A stretch of DNA of 64,000 nt, taken from positions 3,832,368-3,896,367 of the forward strand of contig HG738138.1 of assembly GCA_000499405.2 (NCBI GenBank), in the 5' to 3' direction. The translations under genes were made by a program, and so were the position numbers. This document shows, piece after piece, positions 1 through 14,000 of this stretch (within the stretch, counting starts at the first letter, position 1; each line of letters opens with the position of its first letter). The DNA is from Onchocerca volvulus. Lineage: Eukaryota > Nematoda > Chromadorea > Rhabditida > Onchocercidae. The notes under the pieces were generated by a model. It saw only the letters and a list, made by a program, of their open reading frames with translations. It was not told the origin of the DNA and did not search any database.

Positions 1-1127
1 CGGTCCACGTCAACTCAACACCAAAACCCACTCGACAGCATTTAAAAAGGAAAAATCTGACCGTGGTTAACTGGAAATCCCTAGTATCAACCCATTTACG
101 AGAAATCTGCGAAATCCAAGAACTTATCAAAGATGAGACATAAAAGTCTAGGAAGTCTTCGAAATTTTCAGGCTTCTAGTCAGTGGACCAATATCTTTAG
201 CAGGAATGCATCTTTCACCTCGAACTTGTGGAATACAAAATTAATCTGCATGAAATGAACATTCTAGAAAGAGGTAAGATCTGCAGAGTACAGATTTTTT
301 TTTTCAAATCCAAATTTGTTATTTACAAAACGATCTGGAAGTCGTGCCACAATATTCCCGAAGAAAACGGAGTAGCTTCGAAAAATGAACGCTCAGCGGT
401 TAGCGACATTTTGCACCATAAGTTTCAATGTAATAACCAATTATACGGTTACTTTTCTAGCCACTCTTCCAGCCTATCTACTCCTATTAGCACATATTTG
501 TCTTCTACAATAAGGGTTAAATTCCGTCTAAATATCTGATTAATTTTTTAAGATTTGAAACATCTCGACTAAAGGAGATCCATAAAACTTTTGAATTAAG
601 ATTGATGATGTTAGAATCCAATGTTTCAGTCTATATCCACCATTATTCCAATCAATATTTCCATTTTTTAAAAAAAAGAGAAACCATATTTCACAATAAA
701 CTCTTCCAGCTGTTTAAGAGATCCTAGTAACACATTGCTAAGTGTTCAAGTGACAGTCCAGACTGGTCAGCTAAAAAGTTAGTGCTATGTTTGATTTCAT
801 AATAGTAAAAATAAAATAGGTCAAAATTTTCAATAACTAAAATGCAGGCTTCACTTGCTTTTAATCTTGTTAAGTTCATTTATTTATAGGGCTCGGTGCT
901 GGGCGGAAGATGTTAAGACTTTCGGAAGAATTTTTCGATGTTACACAGTGCATAATTCTGCCGAACTCCGTTGGCGCTCACTGTTAATATTCAAATTTCA
1001 AATGCGAGCACGACACTTTTGGAACAAAAAAAAGTACAACAGATTTGCCTGATAAGTAATGTAAAGAGTCAGTATGCATATTTGCTTTTCAGCTAGTCTC
1101 TAACCGTTTATGTTTCATGCCCGTCAT

Positions 1128-1221
1128 ATGCATACACACATACGCAAACATACATACATACATACATACATACATACACACATACATACATACATACATA
1201 CATGCATACACCACATACATG
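1128..1221. repeat. CATA/CACA microsatellite
   Basis: Tandem four-base units (CATA, with CACA interruptions) run for about 90 bp. It is a simple-sequence repeat with no coding potential. Confidence 0.9.
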
Positions 1222-1477
1222 ACAGCTTTGAATTTACAGATTTTGTCCGTAGCAGAGCCTTAACCTAGAATCAAAAGGATTGTTACCTTCCGATTTCCCA
1301 GGTCTCTACAATTCACGCCAATTTTGCATTATCTTCTCACAAAACATTTCTTCACTTGTATCTGGAAATGAAAATCCTTGAGACTACCCAAGGTTAAAAA
1401 ACTTCTTAATTCATTTAATACAATCAATGAATTGCCACTTCACACCAGAAACTCAATGAGAAATAAAGCATTGAGAC

Positions 1478-1870
1478 AGACATTTGCGTGACCGCAGCCT
1501 ACACCACGTACGTGAATCTACTTTACACACGTCCGTCTCCGTACAACATACACGCTCTCCCCAACGCAAAAACCAGCCTACGCTGATACAGACGACGATA
1601 CGCAGCACCGGTACCGACCGACCGAACAAATTGACATTCGCAGGCAACGCCTGAACAATTGATGTAGGTCTTGCCATACCACCTCTTCTTCGTTTGCCTT
1701 CGCCGCATCGTCGCGCGACATCAAGATATCAGTATCGCAGTAGTTGTGTGAACGTCACTGGATAGACAAAGGAAGCACGGCGATACTACCGCTGATGGGT
1801 CTCTCTGGTTATGTTCCACAGTTCCCATCTGCTTTAGTGCTTCTCCTCGAGATAGTAGCCAAAGGTAAAG
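1478..1870. other. CpG-rich, G+C-rich block of unknown role
   Basis: Against A/T-rich surroundings this stretch is rich in CG dinucleotides, for example the repeated CCGACCGACCG near 1615-1625 and GCCGCATCGTCGCGCG near 1700. It could be a promoter or 5' untranslated region of a gene outside the window, or a decayed element. Short overlapping minus-strand frames exist (61-74 codons) but show no recognisable domain. Confidence 0.3.
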
Positions 1871-4127
1871 GGGTCATGTTACAGACTAGTGGTACTTTGA
1901 TACTGAGAATACCTGATTTCTGAAAATTTTGAGAAACTCGGAGCTTTAGCTTCGGAGAAAATATAAATTTACTTAAAGTTCAGAAGGCCGCCAAAACTAA
2001 CACTTTGCGGACGAGCTGTATTTGACATCGAAAGTGTGTAAGAAATCAGTGCTTCCCGAATAGAACCCTGAGACAACTGCACATTTGGGCCAGAAGGCCA
2101 AATCGGGGGTAGCGCGACGGTTCGAAGGTTGAAGTTCATGACGCGCAACAACAATAAAAATCAATAAAAACATATTGTAAAACGGGGGGGGAGGGGGGGG
2201 AGAGATGCTGATCTGTTTAGTCCTATGCAGTGTTGTTCTTGTTATGCATTAATATAAGAATTGGTTTAGAAATCATAGGACTTCCAAATTAGTCGAAGGA
2301 ATTGATAGTTGAAAGAGTTCTAAAAACAGTAGAATATCCTCTCAATGATAAGCCATAGCAACAGATCAGGAAAGATTCATAGACCCCACCTGGCCCTTTT
2401 TTTTTTTTTTTTTTTTTTTTGTCAAATGGGCTCAAATTTACAATTATATGAAGCCGTGATGATTAATCGACACATTTGGATGTTAAGCGAAATTCGTTCC
2501 ATCGCATCATTCCACTGCTAGATTGACCATTTCGAAGAGGAAAGAATTTTGATCACTTTTCTTAAAAATTCCTTTAAAATGTCAGAAAATTGAACTCTCA
2601 CTATTACCAAACACTAGAAACTACTAAGATTAAGGCAGAAATAGCTGGAAGGAACCGGATGACAGACTAGTATACAGAGGGATATCGCGGTCGATTAAAA
2701 TGCGATACATTCTTACGCAGAACATCGTACAAGCGGTACATGAAGGTTGTGATAAAAAATAAAGTTCACCTAATTTAGTAACGCTGGGACAACGCTGAGT
2801 TTATATGTGTGCTTCAGAAGAGGGTAAGAATAAGGAAATAGAAAGACGAAATAATTAGTGACTTCACATCGAGAAACAGGTATCTGGAGCGTCGTTGTTT
2901 TATGATTGTCAATTCGGAAGAAAGCACTTTTGGATAGAAGTCATCACAGGCGACGATTACTGAAAATCGATCGTAAAGATAGATACTCCCTTACGGACTG
3001 TAATATCTATACTACAGAACATAATTCATCGCTTACATGATGCTGCTGCTTTTCAAGAATAAAAATCAGTGTTGTTTGATTTATGCTTTTATGTCGAATG
3101 TTTTTGGTAAACCGGTAAATATAGAGATTTTTTTACTCGAAATCAAAATTTTTACTAATGCAAGTTTACCATCGTCATAGTCTGTTTAATAAAATCAAAA
3201 ACAACTATAAATTGTCATGCAACATGTTTCATTGAAAGTACCACGCAGCTTTCTCTATCCATGTCATCATAACTTGAATAGTACAATTTGCTGCACGTAT
3301 ATTTTGCAAAATTTTCATTAAAAAATCGATGCATAGATAGCTTAAGTAATGGATAACTTAAACAAGATGGTCCAACTGCTCAGGCTTAGTAAGTAAAAAG
3401 TTCTAGTTGCACTACAACTAAAAACAACTTATATACACCACGTAACCGAATAGCTATGAACAATGCAGAAATCATTTATATGCAAATTTTTCATGATAAC
3501 TTTTAGACGTATGCCTCAGGTGGGATGACTGCTTATCAAACAAAATCAATCATGAATATATTCATGAGATCACAATATAAATATTGTAACAAATCATTTG
3601 ATCTTAGTGCTCGTTAAGCTATGGTGATAAAACGCAGATATTGTGTCGTTCGAACTGAAATCGGTAGATACTTATGACATCCATGTAAGATTCCATGTCT
3701 GTGAATAATCAAGCATCATCAAAAATATGCAGAAAATTTCTCCTAAGCAAGTATATGATACAGCGTCCCCTTTAGTAAACCCATTAAAACGCAAAGAGCG
3801 CTGAGCCTTGTTTACACTAGAGCATATTCTGCTGTTCCTTCTATTCATCATTCGGGAGCATGGGACCTTCAGAATCACGTACGTTAAGTTCCAGTAATTT
3901 TTGCATTTTGAATTTTCCATGATATCGCATTTCAGCATACGAGCGGTCTTAAAACGAGTTGGCGAGTGGCCAAATTTTTCGTACACTCAAAGCTGGAGTT
4001 TGATTGGGTAGATGATGTTGGTGTCTGGGACGTGTTAGTGGCGTAACTTGATTCCGTTGGAGGAGTGACAGATCTTCAGGTGTTACAGTCACCTGCTGAT
4101 GGGTACTTTAGAGCGGTCGCGGAGATC

Positions 4128-7100
4128 ATGAAGTATAGGAGAACAGAGAATTCGCATTTGTCGAGATCGCCTAGTTCTTCATTTTCATGCAAACTCTCTC
4201 GAATTCCGGATGATAAATCCAAACGACTGATGAACGGTGAGTTCTTTCATGTCCTTTCTTTTCATTGTGGGAAGCCAATTCATTATTCACTAGACTTACT
4301 GTACGAGTAATATTGTGCTCTACCTTTAAAAAATTTAAAATCGCTCTATCGTGCGAGATTTTCTTGTTGTTATGTCAACTGTATTCATAACTTAAAGCGG
4401 GTTGGCATCATCATTAATAACTGAGATTTTTGGAGAAAGATTTATTGACAATGACTCATTTAAATTTAACATATTGATGATTGTCATTAAATTACAATGA
4501 ATTTGCTTCAGGCAGCTCGTATTAATTCATTTTTCAGTAGACATGCCCGAAAATTGTTTTAATTTTCATGTTCTAACAGCTTGTAACCGTGTACTTCTTT
4601 TCTTTTATTTTTCATGCAGGCGCATTATCTCCATTACATACAAGGCGTGGACCTCTGAATGATTTGGTGACGCCAACTCCTGATTTTGCCGAATTTAATT
4701 ACTTGCAAGAATGCCCCAAACTGCTAGCCGTTACAAGTGATGAAGACTGCCAGAATGTCGCTGTTGCCTTCTCTGACTTGGTTTTTCTTAACTTTATAAA
4801 GTTAATAGATACTGCTGTTGCCATTAGTATGAATTTGACGTAAAACTTTTCTTCTAATGCATGACTGTAGACGGCTTCCGTACAATAGTACAGATATCCA
4901 AAATTTCCGTGCCCTTCAGTTACTATTATACACAATTTCAGGATAAATTGCAAATAGAGTTAGAGCAAATATTAGTACACACAACGGATCATCAGAAGAA
5001 AATTTGCGGAGAGATTACCTTTCTCACTACTGGCGATTATCCTTCCGATGATATCTCTAACAGGCTGATGCCTGTATATGAGCTTAAAACTTCAGAATCT
5101 CTGCCCAGTTGCAGTAAAGAAATTGAGAAAGAACCGTGAGCCAATTTTTGCGGAGATTTATTTAGTGAAAAAATCCGTGCGATCGCGCGACAGAAATAAT
5201 ATGGATTTTTGAAAATTCTTCTCTTCTAGCATTATTTATTGAGAATATTCGTTGTTTTTAATGACCGATGTTAAATTTTTTTCGATTCAGAATAGTGGAA
5301 GACCTATGCACGGATGGTGAAATAAATTGGCTAGATGAAAGTTTTGATGTGTGGCCACCAATAAATTTATCTCAAAAGTTCTGGGTTTTCGCTCGCGAAT
5401 ATCTCGACCCTGTAGATGAAGAATACTTGCAACAGTGGTGGTCAAATATTGTTCATCTTTTTATTAATGATGATATTTCAAAGTCGATGTCTCAATTATG
5501 TCCAAGTAATTCTGTCCATATATCTTAAATTTCTAGATGGCTGCAAAACAATTTTTTTTTTTAGCTCACTAACACAATGGCAGATAATCCTAGGTCTTTT
5601 TCAGCTAATTGAAATTTGGAATATTGAAGATGCCGAGTTAACTTTGCTTCATTTAGGAAAGTTAAATTTTAAAGACATGTAGTTCATTTTCGGACATGTC
5701 TGGGATAATGAATTTTTCACTGAGATTCAAAATTTTCGAAATTTTCGAGAAATTTTGCCGATTGTTCGATGTTATGATTCATTTTAGCTTGCTAGGAAGA
5801 GGAGAGACATGGATACAGAGTAGGAAAATGAGTTATTGTTAACACGGGAAATAAAAGTTGGTAGATTGGGTAAGCTGTATTGAATCTGACACTAGTCAAT
5901 ATTTCGAAACTTTTTGTAAGCAAATATTATTTTAATGCATTATATTATAGCGATGGAGAAAAAAAGTACTAGCTGTGACACTCTACTGCACGATCAAAAA
6001 ACCAGCTCTTTGCCATCTTATTCGAAATGGGATACCTCAACATCGCTTTCCCGGAACAAGTGAGAACACTTAGTTTTTTAGATTCTAAGACATCGATTTC
6101 TTTATCTCGTTTGGTTTTTAATTCCAAAAAAATTCGATTTTTTTTTTTTCAAATTTGGCTCCTATAATAAATTTAAGTAATTATATTTCAATACTTATGC
6201 TTAATTCCAGGTCTTTCATATCCACTAAAAATATCTCTTCACCCATAAGGTTGAAACTGCTTAACAACGATTCGTCGCCACCACCGAATAAAATAGCAAG
6301 GTAGTCAATCTAATCGGATTTCGTGGGAAGAGAAAAGTTCGGTTTTCCCATTTTTGCTGTTTATAATCACAAGTTTCTCTTAGATATGAAAAAAGATCCC
6401 CGTCACAGTCGTCCGGAAAAACTGTATCATTACTCGATGATCTCGTCAGCGCGTATGTTGGTGGAAAAAATGATAACTTAGATAATCATTATAATGGCGT
6501 GCTCCCGAAATTGGATAAGAAAAATTGTTCTAGTAAGATTTCTGTTTGTAATTTAGAACAGTTATTTTGACATAAAATTAAAACCTTGAGGTTATATATA
6601 TTGGAGGGAAAATTAAAGCTAATGCTTGTAGAACGAGACCGAAAAGATCATTGTCGACGTGGATTCTAAACCAGTTATACTCACAACACTTTCTTTTTAT
6701 TCTTGAAAAAACTTCACATTTTTAGAGAAAGATTCAGTCTCATTGGTTCAGCTAGAAAGTAACGATTGGATGATAAAAAATGAAGAGGCTGAAAGGGAGG
6801 GCATACTTCGAGTTGCTCATTCAAATGGTCTCGCAACTGAGGAAAATGGTTCCGCCAGTTGTGGAGATACATTAGAAATGCTAAATTATGCTTTAGCCGA
6901 TTACCTCAGTAAATTTGGTAATAATGTGAATTGTTTTACCATTTTTAAAAAAATTCAAACGGAATAATTCTCTTGTTAAATTTGATGAATAAACTCCTCA
7001 ATTTCCAGATAAAGAACTTGATGCAAATAAATGTAGCAAAGTAATCCAAGAAATCATCGGGCCGGAAGATGTAGAAGAATTAGTGAGGAAATGTGCATCC

Positions 7101-7732
7101 GGTAAAAAACATAATAGTGAGGTTAGCCGTTATGGTTCATTTAATTAAGAAGTGCACGACTTCCTTGGCTAGAAGTATTCATTATTCTACTGGTTTGTTT
7201 ATTTGTGCATTTCGATCATAATATTTTCTAATACAGGATGAAGTATCTGCAGCCTTGAAGAAATTGCAAGCGGAGCTCACTGAAAAAATGATACCATGGC
7301 GTAGTATGGTTGCTAAAATTTGGCATCGCTTGCTCGCGGAGTATTTGCGAGTAAAATTAGAGCAAACACTTGACAAAGCTGATCAGGAAGTTAGTCTGCT
7401 AAGGATTTTTTTCTAATCTTGTCAGATCTTTTAAAGGATTTTTATCGTTGTAGTATCTGATTATAAGTTACTATAATGTATTCTTTCTACTTAACTGACT
7501 CCTAATTTCAAAGTTTCTTTGAAAATATCCAAAATACTTGGCTTATATGAGAAATATTCTGCAGATGTTTGAAGTATATGATAAATATTATTCCGAATTT
7601 CCAAGACGGCGACCAATGAACGGGCAGGAACGGGAAGAATGTCGTTGTGTTTTGCAACGGAGGAATGACGTAGCCCAAGCATACTATGGCAAAGAGTATG
7701 CTGCTTTAAGCAAATGGAAACGTAAGCGTTAG
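4128..7732 (+). CDS. unrecognised multi-exon protein, about 550 aa
   Basis: I do not recognise this protein. Eleven exons join in consistent phase: 4128-4236, 4620-4780, 4942-5135, 5291-5505, 5951-6059, 6211-6300, 6384-6532, 6726-6917, 7009-7121, 7237-7389 and 7565 to the stop at 7732. The start is the first ATG after an in-frame stop and a CTTCAG site that could take a spliced leader. The N-terminal part is Ser/Arg/Pro-rich. Exon 4 has a Trp-rich acidic stretch (WPPINLSQKFW, EYLQQWW). Exons 5-7 are polar and Ser-rich and look disordered. Exons 9-11 are charged and probably helical (KMIPWRSMVAKIWHRLL, then YDKYYSEFPRRRP). There are no membrane segments and no signal peptide. The last exon contains a GTAAGC donor at 7722, so a further 3' exon may replace the KRKR ending. 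It is probably intracellular and nematode-specific; the function is unknown. Confidence 0.65.
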
Positions 7733-9870
7733 GATTTAATTAGTAATTTTCAATAAAAAGTATATTGCCGGTTTAAGAAAGAGGCTCCTACTGTACCCGT
7801 GTCTTCATCATTTTCAGTTTTATTGTACCCTCAAGCCACAGATGTTCCAAACTCTGTGTCTTTTTTTTTTTTTTTTTTCTTGATTTTAATCATTGTTGAA
7901 ACTGCCATTTGACAAAAGCAAAGTATGCTGTGGTTTTTGTACCTCAATAGTCATTGTAGATAAGTTTCATTTATTAGCAATGATGCATTCTACATAAGTT
8001 ATTAGTAATATCAACTGCATATGATGGTATATTTGAAATGCGAAGTCTTGTCCCTTATTTTGGTAAGCTTGATGTACTTTCCACTGCTACGGGAAATTAT
8101 TCGTCTCTGTAGAGACATAGGAAACACAGCAAGGAGAAACACTAAAAAGAGGAAATCTCAAAGGCAAGTTCAAATAGCATTTGAAATTATATTCCTTTCT
8201 TTCTTCCCTTATTATACTTAGTCCTCATATTTCTTTAAGATGTTCTGTCTGTGGTTGGATGATTGGTTTGAATTAGTTTATGATTTTTCTCCTTTTTTGG
8301 GGTTACTTTTGGAATATTTTTGAAACTTCTATATAGTAAACAAATAGAATTTTTAGATAAGGTAGGTTCTGTCAAGGATCTGAAATCCGACTTATGTCCG
8401 AAAAACAAGAATTTGGATAAGAATAGCGAATATAAGATGTGTCTTATAAAAAATATCAAGTTCTGCAGTGAGTATGAAATTGAAGTTAGATGAAATTTTG
8501 GTTCAGGCTTGTTTCTCTAAAACTTGGGAAGCTTTGGTGGTCGGTTAGGATTGATTAGTGTTCTGTCATAGCAGTTGACGATTTGGCGGGAACCATCATA
8601 TTCCAAGGATACAATCAATGCTTGAAACATTTCGAAATCAGAATATTCTTAGAAACTTGCTAGAGATTACAGGAAGTATTTAGTCAGAAATCTCTATGAT
8701 TTGTTAGTGTCACGATCTTGGAAGATATCCCTGAATGGAATGGTAATAAAATTTAGTCTTGAAATTATACTCAAATGAAGATTTGTAGTATCTAATGTGA
8801 TTAACACCGTGAACGAATCTGGCCCATCCCATAAACTTTTTGTAGATTGAGTATAGTTTTTTAACGTATTTCTCTGCTTCAATGTGTTCATATTCATGCC
8901 GAGTGCATTCTTATGTAAGTTTGAGAATTTTTTGTTTGTTTTCCAGGATCATTGTGCGGAATACATAGTAATCTTGGAAAGTAGATAAAAAAGGGAGGAG
9001 TGGTGTAGGTCTAAGTGGAAGTGGGAAACTTTCAGCGAGTTCATAGGGAAGACGAAGGGAACACGACACCGGAAAGATTAGTGCAAACATTGTATTATAT
9101 AAAAATCTCTGTCCAGGAATTTTATTGTAAATTATGCATTATTGTTTTTCCCACGTAAGTTGCTCTTTGCGAGCTTTGTAGTTGTATTTATCGCATGTTT
9201 TCGTGAATAATATGTTGTACAATTTTTTGAAATTGTTTATTGTTTCATCGTCTCATTGTGATATATTTTTTGACAATTTTATGCTTAATTATTTCTGAAC
9301 TTTCGAATTGTACAGTTCATGTTGAAGAATTTGCATCTTATAAGGATTCCTGAAGTGCATTTGGATACAAGACCTTTAGAATAAAATTTTATGTATTTGA
9401 ATTTTATTAGAAGTTGTACTTTATTCGCTGTAAAAATCCCGTCACCATTTGATCAGCTTTAAATTAAATGAAAATATAAACAGCAGCACAGAGCGTATTT
9501 GGCGAAATTTTCGTAAAGGCACTTAGGTTAGCGTTTTATACTTGCAACCGGCTGGAAACTTTCGCAGATTTTTTGTGGATTGAATGAAATTTAATTCACC
9601 GAGATTTAACGCAAATGTCGTTCGAAAGAATACTATAGTTTCTCGCTTTTTTTTTGTGTGTGCCACTGTCATTGTTTTGCGATAGCATTTAGTCACAGGA
9701 AATGAGATGTTCTTGATGTGATTACACTACAGTTCGAAATAAATGTTAAAAACTTGCACAAGTTAAGTCATCAGTTAAAATTCATTGAAGTTTGGGTGGA
9801 ATCGTAGTGAAGTCTGAGCATTGGTTGCGACAGCTGTTGTTGGTTAGTGCTTCAGTTTTCTAAAATAGTT
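7733..9870. other. intergenic, no gene seen
   Basis: A/T-rich sequence with a poly-T run at about 7861-7878. A TTTTCAG acceptor ends at 7817 and could begin a final exon of the upstream gene, but the frame runs straight into the poly-T tract, so I do not call it. The open frames here are short and lack protein character. The stretch separates the plus-strand gene from a minus-strand gene, so it holds both 3' untranslated regions. Confidence 0.45.
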
Positions 9871-11057
9871 TTAATTTTTCAACTTTAAGTTAACTAAAAA
9901 CGATGAAAACCTCAACATTATAAGCGGAAGATTTGGAGTGGCTTTCTGTTTGGTAGAACGCGGAATAAAGGAAAGCGCCATCCCAGTTTGGTGTGAGGAT
10001 TTCGAGCCAGTTTCAAATTGAGATTGATTCTTGGTATTGGTTAGGATTTCTGCGTATGTTTTCATTTCAGAGTTTGCATTGATATTTGTTTGTACGAGTA
10101 TACCTTTAAGAGGAGATTTGTTAGTGTGATTTCTATTGTTTGCGAATCTAGTAGTCTTCGCACATCCATCCGCTTTCATCATGAGAGCTGTGGATTTCGT
10201 CTTTCCGGAAAGTTCCTTTGCCAGAATGACTGTCGAAGACGGATCGCAGTAGCTTCTATAAGTATCACTTCCCGACTGTATCAACTTTCCTAGGCCCTGA
10301 AATTCATTTATATTCAATTTATGTGCAATTGATATTATAATCCTGACCAAAACATGTGATGGCTTCCTAAAATTCGATAATTTTTTTAGCCATAAACATA
10401 GATTCATAATGTGTTTTAAGATTAAAAGCCTGTAAATGACCTCAGGATGATCAGCCGTAATCATTCTTTCGCAAGTACCATTCCGTTTCTGTATATATCG
10501 CAGAAATAGAAATATCATTGCTCCGATAAATGAGAAACACACAAGTCCAATAGTCATATTGCGTAAATCCATTATATAATCAGTCATACGGTGCATATCA
10601 TCTGCTATCTTAAGATGAATTTTCGATAGAATTTACGCATTTTAAGCACTTTTTTGATGAAGCTCAAGTTGAGTTATTCCTTGCAAAAAGTTGATTTCTT
10701 GTTAGGTTTACCATTGAAGAGACATAAAAAAAAATGTTTGTAAAAATTCTATCTATCGGTTTTAAATATCCTTTAACCTTTTTATCTCCTTTTTAGCATT
10801 ATCTTGAATCATTCAATCTGGAGTTTTTTTTCTTATGGAAATCAAAATTTCAGTAGACGATAAATTTATTTTTGAATATATAAATAACGCAATATCTTCT
10901 TTTTTTTTTTACAGAAGTTACCGGAAAATTAAAAACAATTTTTTTAGAATGACGTGCATACCTGTATTATTTTCGGTACACCCTTGAAGAAAATGTAATT
11001 CATATCCGGAAAAGTGTCGTCCATTTGATGATGATCCTTTTTATCACCAGAGGACAT
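9871..11057 (-). CDS. unrecognised single-pass membrane protein, about 277 aa
   Basis: I do not recognise this protein. Two exons on the minus strand join in phase 0: 11057-10962 (32 codons, ending CAG before a GTATGC donor) and 10608-9871 (246 codons with stop, after a TTAAG acceptor). Exon 1 stays open up to a CATAG acceptor at 11096, so coding may start further upstream; I chose the first ATG after that acceptor. About residues 50-69 form one hydrophobic helix (GLVCFSFIGAMIFLFLRYI), flanked by Arg/Lys on the C-terminal side. No cleavable signal peptide is obvious, so this is a single-pass membrane protein. The roughly 200-residue tail is basic and Ser/Thr/Asn-rich with low complexity toward its end. 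It has few cysteines and no catalytic motif I can name. Confidence 0.6.
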
Positions 11058-14000
11058 TTCAAATTGTTGTTCCTCCAAGTAGCTATTATTTGCACCTATG
11101 CGTACAATTATATATCAAACAGCAACGAAATGAAAGAATTAGCAATTATCACTGCATAGTAATGTTGATACAACGATGATTGATAAGATAACAATAATAA
11201 TCAACAACATTATTATAGAACCTGAACACTTCGTAGCAGATGTTGCACATTAGTTGTGTGTGTATGTGTGTAATATGCATGGGAATGTAATGTATATAAA
11301 TTCCACAAAGGTATAAATTCCAAAACCTTTGACATCCATCGCTAAGAAATGACCTTTGACAAATGCTATGACATCTTTTCTACTAATGATACTTTAATTC
11401 ACTAAAAGTTAATTAATGATAAATATGTCTGTAGCTTTCAGATGCTATTATTTTGCATATATACAAAGGATGATTTGTTTTTCTTCTTGCTTTCTTTGTT
11501 AAATATTCGAAGTAAAGAGTATAAGTGCTGATACTGTATATCTGTTAAACTATTAAACCATCGAACTTATTCGATTATACTTTTGATTTTGGGGATCCGT
11601 CGTGAAGAAAATCAAAATTTCTCAAGCTGAAACAACAAAAGTGTGCGAAATTTTTGTAAAGTCAGATTATTCAATCGGCTTAGCAATAAAATATGCATGG
11701 TCCGTGAAGAATGAAGAGAGAGAATGATAAAAGAATTTCAAGATTATATTATCATTCATTGCACAGAAGCTGAAAAAGAGTATGGAGAACCAGGCCATTA
11801 TTTATTAGTTTTGCAAATGAAACATTTCAGTTTTACAAAATTTATTTCAAAAAAAGTATGCGGTCAAAATTTTTCGATGAAACGTGCGAGAATCTTTATT
11901 TTTCTCCACATTTTTTCTCTGTTATTAAATATCGGCCGCTCATCGAATCAGACAGGACAAAAGCATTTTTTGGTGAAAATAATTTCCCCCTATCTCACAA
12001 ATTGTCGAAAGTATTAGAACTGATTGTAACTTTGATAATGAATGAAAAAATATTTTTAGCTATCAAAAAAAGAAAAAAACTATATTGCAATAATTTAAAG
12101 CCGAGTAAAAAAGACCAAAGTTCTTATTATCAATTTTTTTTTTTATCAAGACGCAAACAATGAAGTTTGCTCCGACTAGCAAAGATTTCATTTTTAATCA
12201 ACTGTATATACCTTTTTAAACTACAAAAAGAACAAAATTAAATATGAGAAATCTTTCAAGTGCATTTTGTCAATTTTCAATATTTTTGTATCAATTTTTA
12301 ATGTAGTTTTGAACAGCAGTTTAAAAATTTTTCAATCCTATTTTGTAAATTGCTAGCAACCGTTCAAAAATCCATTTTATGCTTGGTTTTTTTTTTGTGC
12401 ACCCTGACGATTAAAGTTTGGCAAATTAAGATTCGCTAAAACTTACTAAATGTTTCATCTTTATTTTCAACTAAACTTTAAATGATTGGAAATAGCGTAA
12501 TGGAATTATCAAAGAATGGAAGAAAAGATTTTTCGTCCATCTATAATACCTGTAATACCCGAATTATTATCTTCAGAGACAAAGTTGAGCATATCGAGAA
12601 TTATTTTATAATAAATGATCTTTCCAATATTTTTTTCTTCGTTTCCACATATATCTCGAATTAATCAAAGATCAAAACAATAAAAGTTTGTTATGTTACC
12701 ATGCACATTTTGTTTACTTCCATTCTTCCTTACTACTTTAACATTGTAAAATGATGTCGATAAAATAATCAAAATATTTCCGCTAACGATTTATAAAATC
12801 AGAATTCGAAGGAAGTTAAGTCAGAGAAGGTTTATTATCTTATTTTCTTAAATTAAAGCTGCTTTTATTAAAAGAAATAGAATGACCTTTCAGAAATATG
12901 CTGTTATTTGCAAACTTTAATTCCTGAAACCGAGTGAATTAGTGATTCAATGATTTATTGTTTCAGACATTGTTCACCTGAATAATTGATGCTAAGCGAA
13001 ATAATTTGCTACTTCATAGCAAGTACGCTTCTGATTAGTAATCATGCTTGTAGCAAACCTTGTAATTGCCAATAAGTGCCCGACTCTGAAAACAAAGAAC
13101 ATTTCTTTAGATATTACGATAAGGTTATGAAATTGTTGCGATTAATTAACGCAATTAATGAATTTATGAAATTCTCGCAATAATTTTGAAAAAATATGTG
13201 GGAAATATCAATGTATAAAGTCTACAGTAGAATTTAATTGGTAGCTGGATTGAATGCTTAATATACATCATTATGTCGATAATTAAATTATTTGCTCTAA
13301 CACAACACTAAGCAAAATAGTGATAAACGTATTAAACTTTGACTTTTTTTTTTTTCAGAGTTATTTAAAATAGTATTACAATTTTTCTTTGAGATTTGTG
13401 AAGTTCATGATTTTAATACTTAGAAGTCTTGTAGATCTTCAAAGCTATAAAAACTGATCAATGAGATTTATTCAAATTTTTGAATCCAACTCTTCCAGCT
13501 ATTTTTCTGCTAAAGATTTGACGAGAATACTTCATAATGAGCTTTGTAGAAAAAAAAAAAAGTGAATTGTTACTTTCTTCCGTCCCAAAAAGAGGATGTA
13601 ATGTTTTCAGTTAGTTACAGAAAATTCATAATATTTCGAAAATAGAATTTCTCAACAAGTAGGATGCGGATGATGCAAAAATTTTTTAGTCTTGCTAATA
13701 TAGTAGGAAAATTTGCTACACGCTTATGGACGAATTTTCTTGTTTGAAATGGATGGAAAAATGCAGCATAATATTTTAATTTATGTAGTTGAGCGTTATC
13801 TGAATCTCTCTTGAGGATAACAAATCACTGTCTTATCGTTTGGGATTCTTAAATTTCTATTTTAAGGCGACGTTTTGCCTTCATCTTTTTATTTTATATT
13901 TTTATTTTTACTTTTTTTTTTTTTGTTTCCCCAAATTTTATCACTATTTTCTGTTCCTTTCAAGTTAGTTAAAATAATCATTTTCATGATAAAATAGCTG

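Larger units (their letters stand above)
1..4127. other. no recognisable gene
   Basis: No open frame here reads like a protein or has a convincing exon chain. The stretch contains a CATA microsatellite (about 1128-1221), a CpG-rich block (about 1478-1870), a G-run near 2185-2200 and a poly-T run near 2397-2420. The sequence just before 4128 may include the 5' end of the next gene: a CTTCAG acceptor-like site ends at 4079. Confidence 0.5.

Noticed and set aside
1453..1708. Overlapping minus-strand open frames (61-74 codons) rich in Arg/Cys
   Set aside because: They arise from the G/C-rich block, which naturally lacks stop codons; no domain and no splice partners.
11724..12163. Two overlapping plus-strand frames of about 100 codons
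   Set aside because: Low-complexity Lys/Phe-rich composition, no acceptor/donor chain and no recognisable homology.
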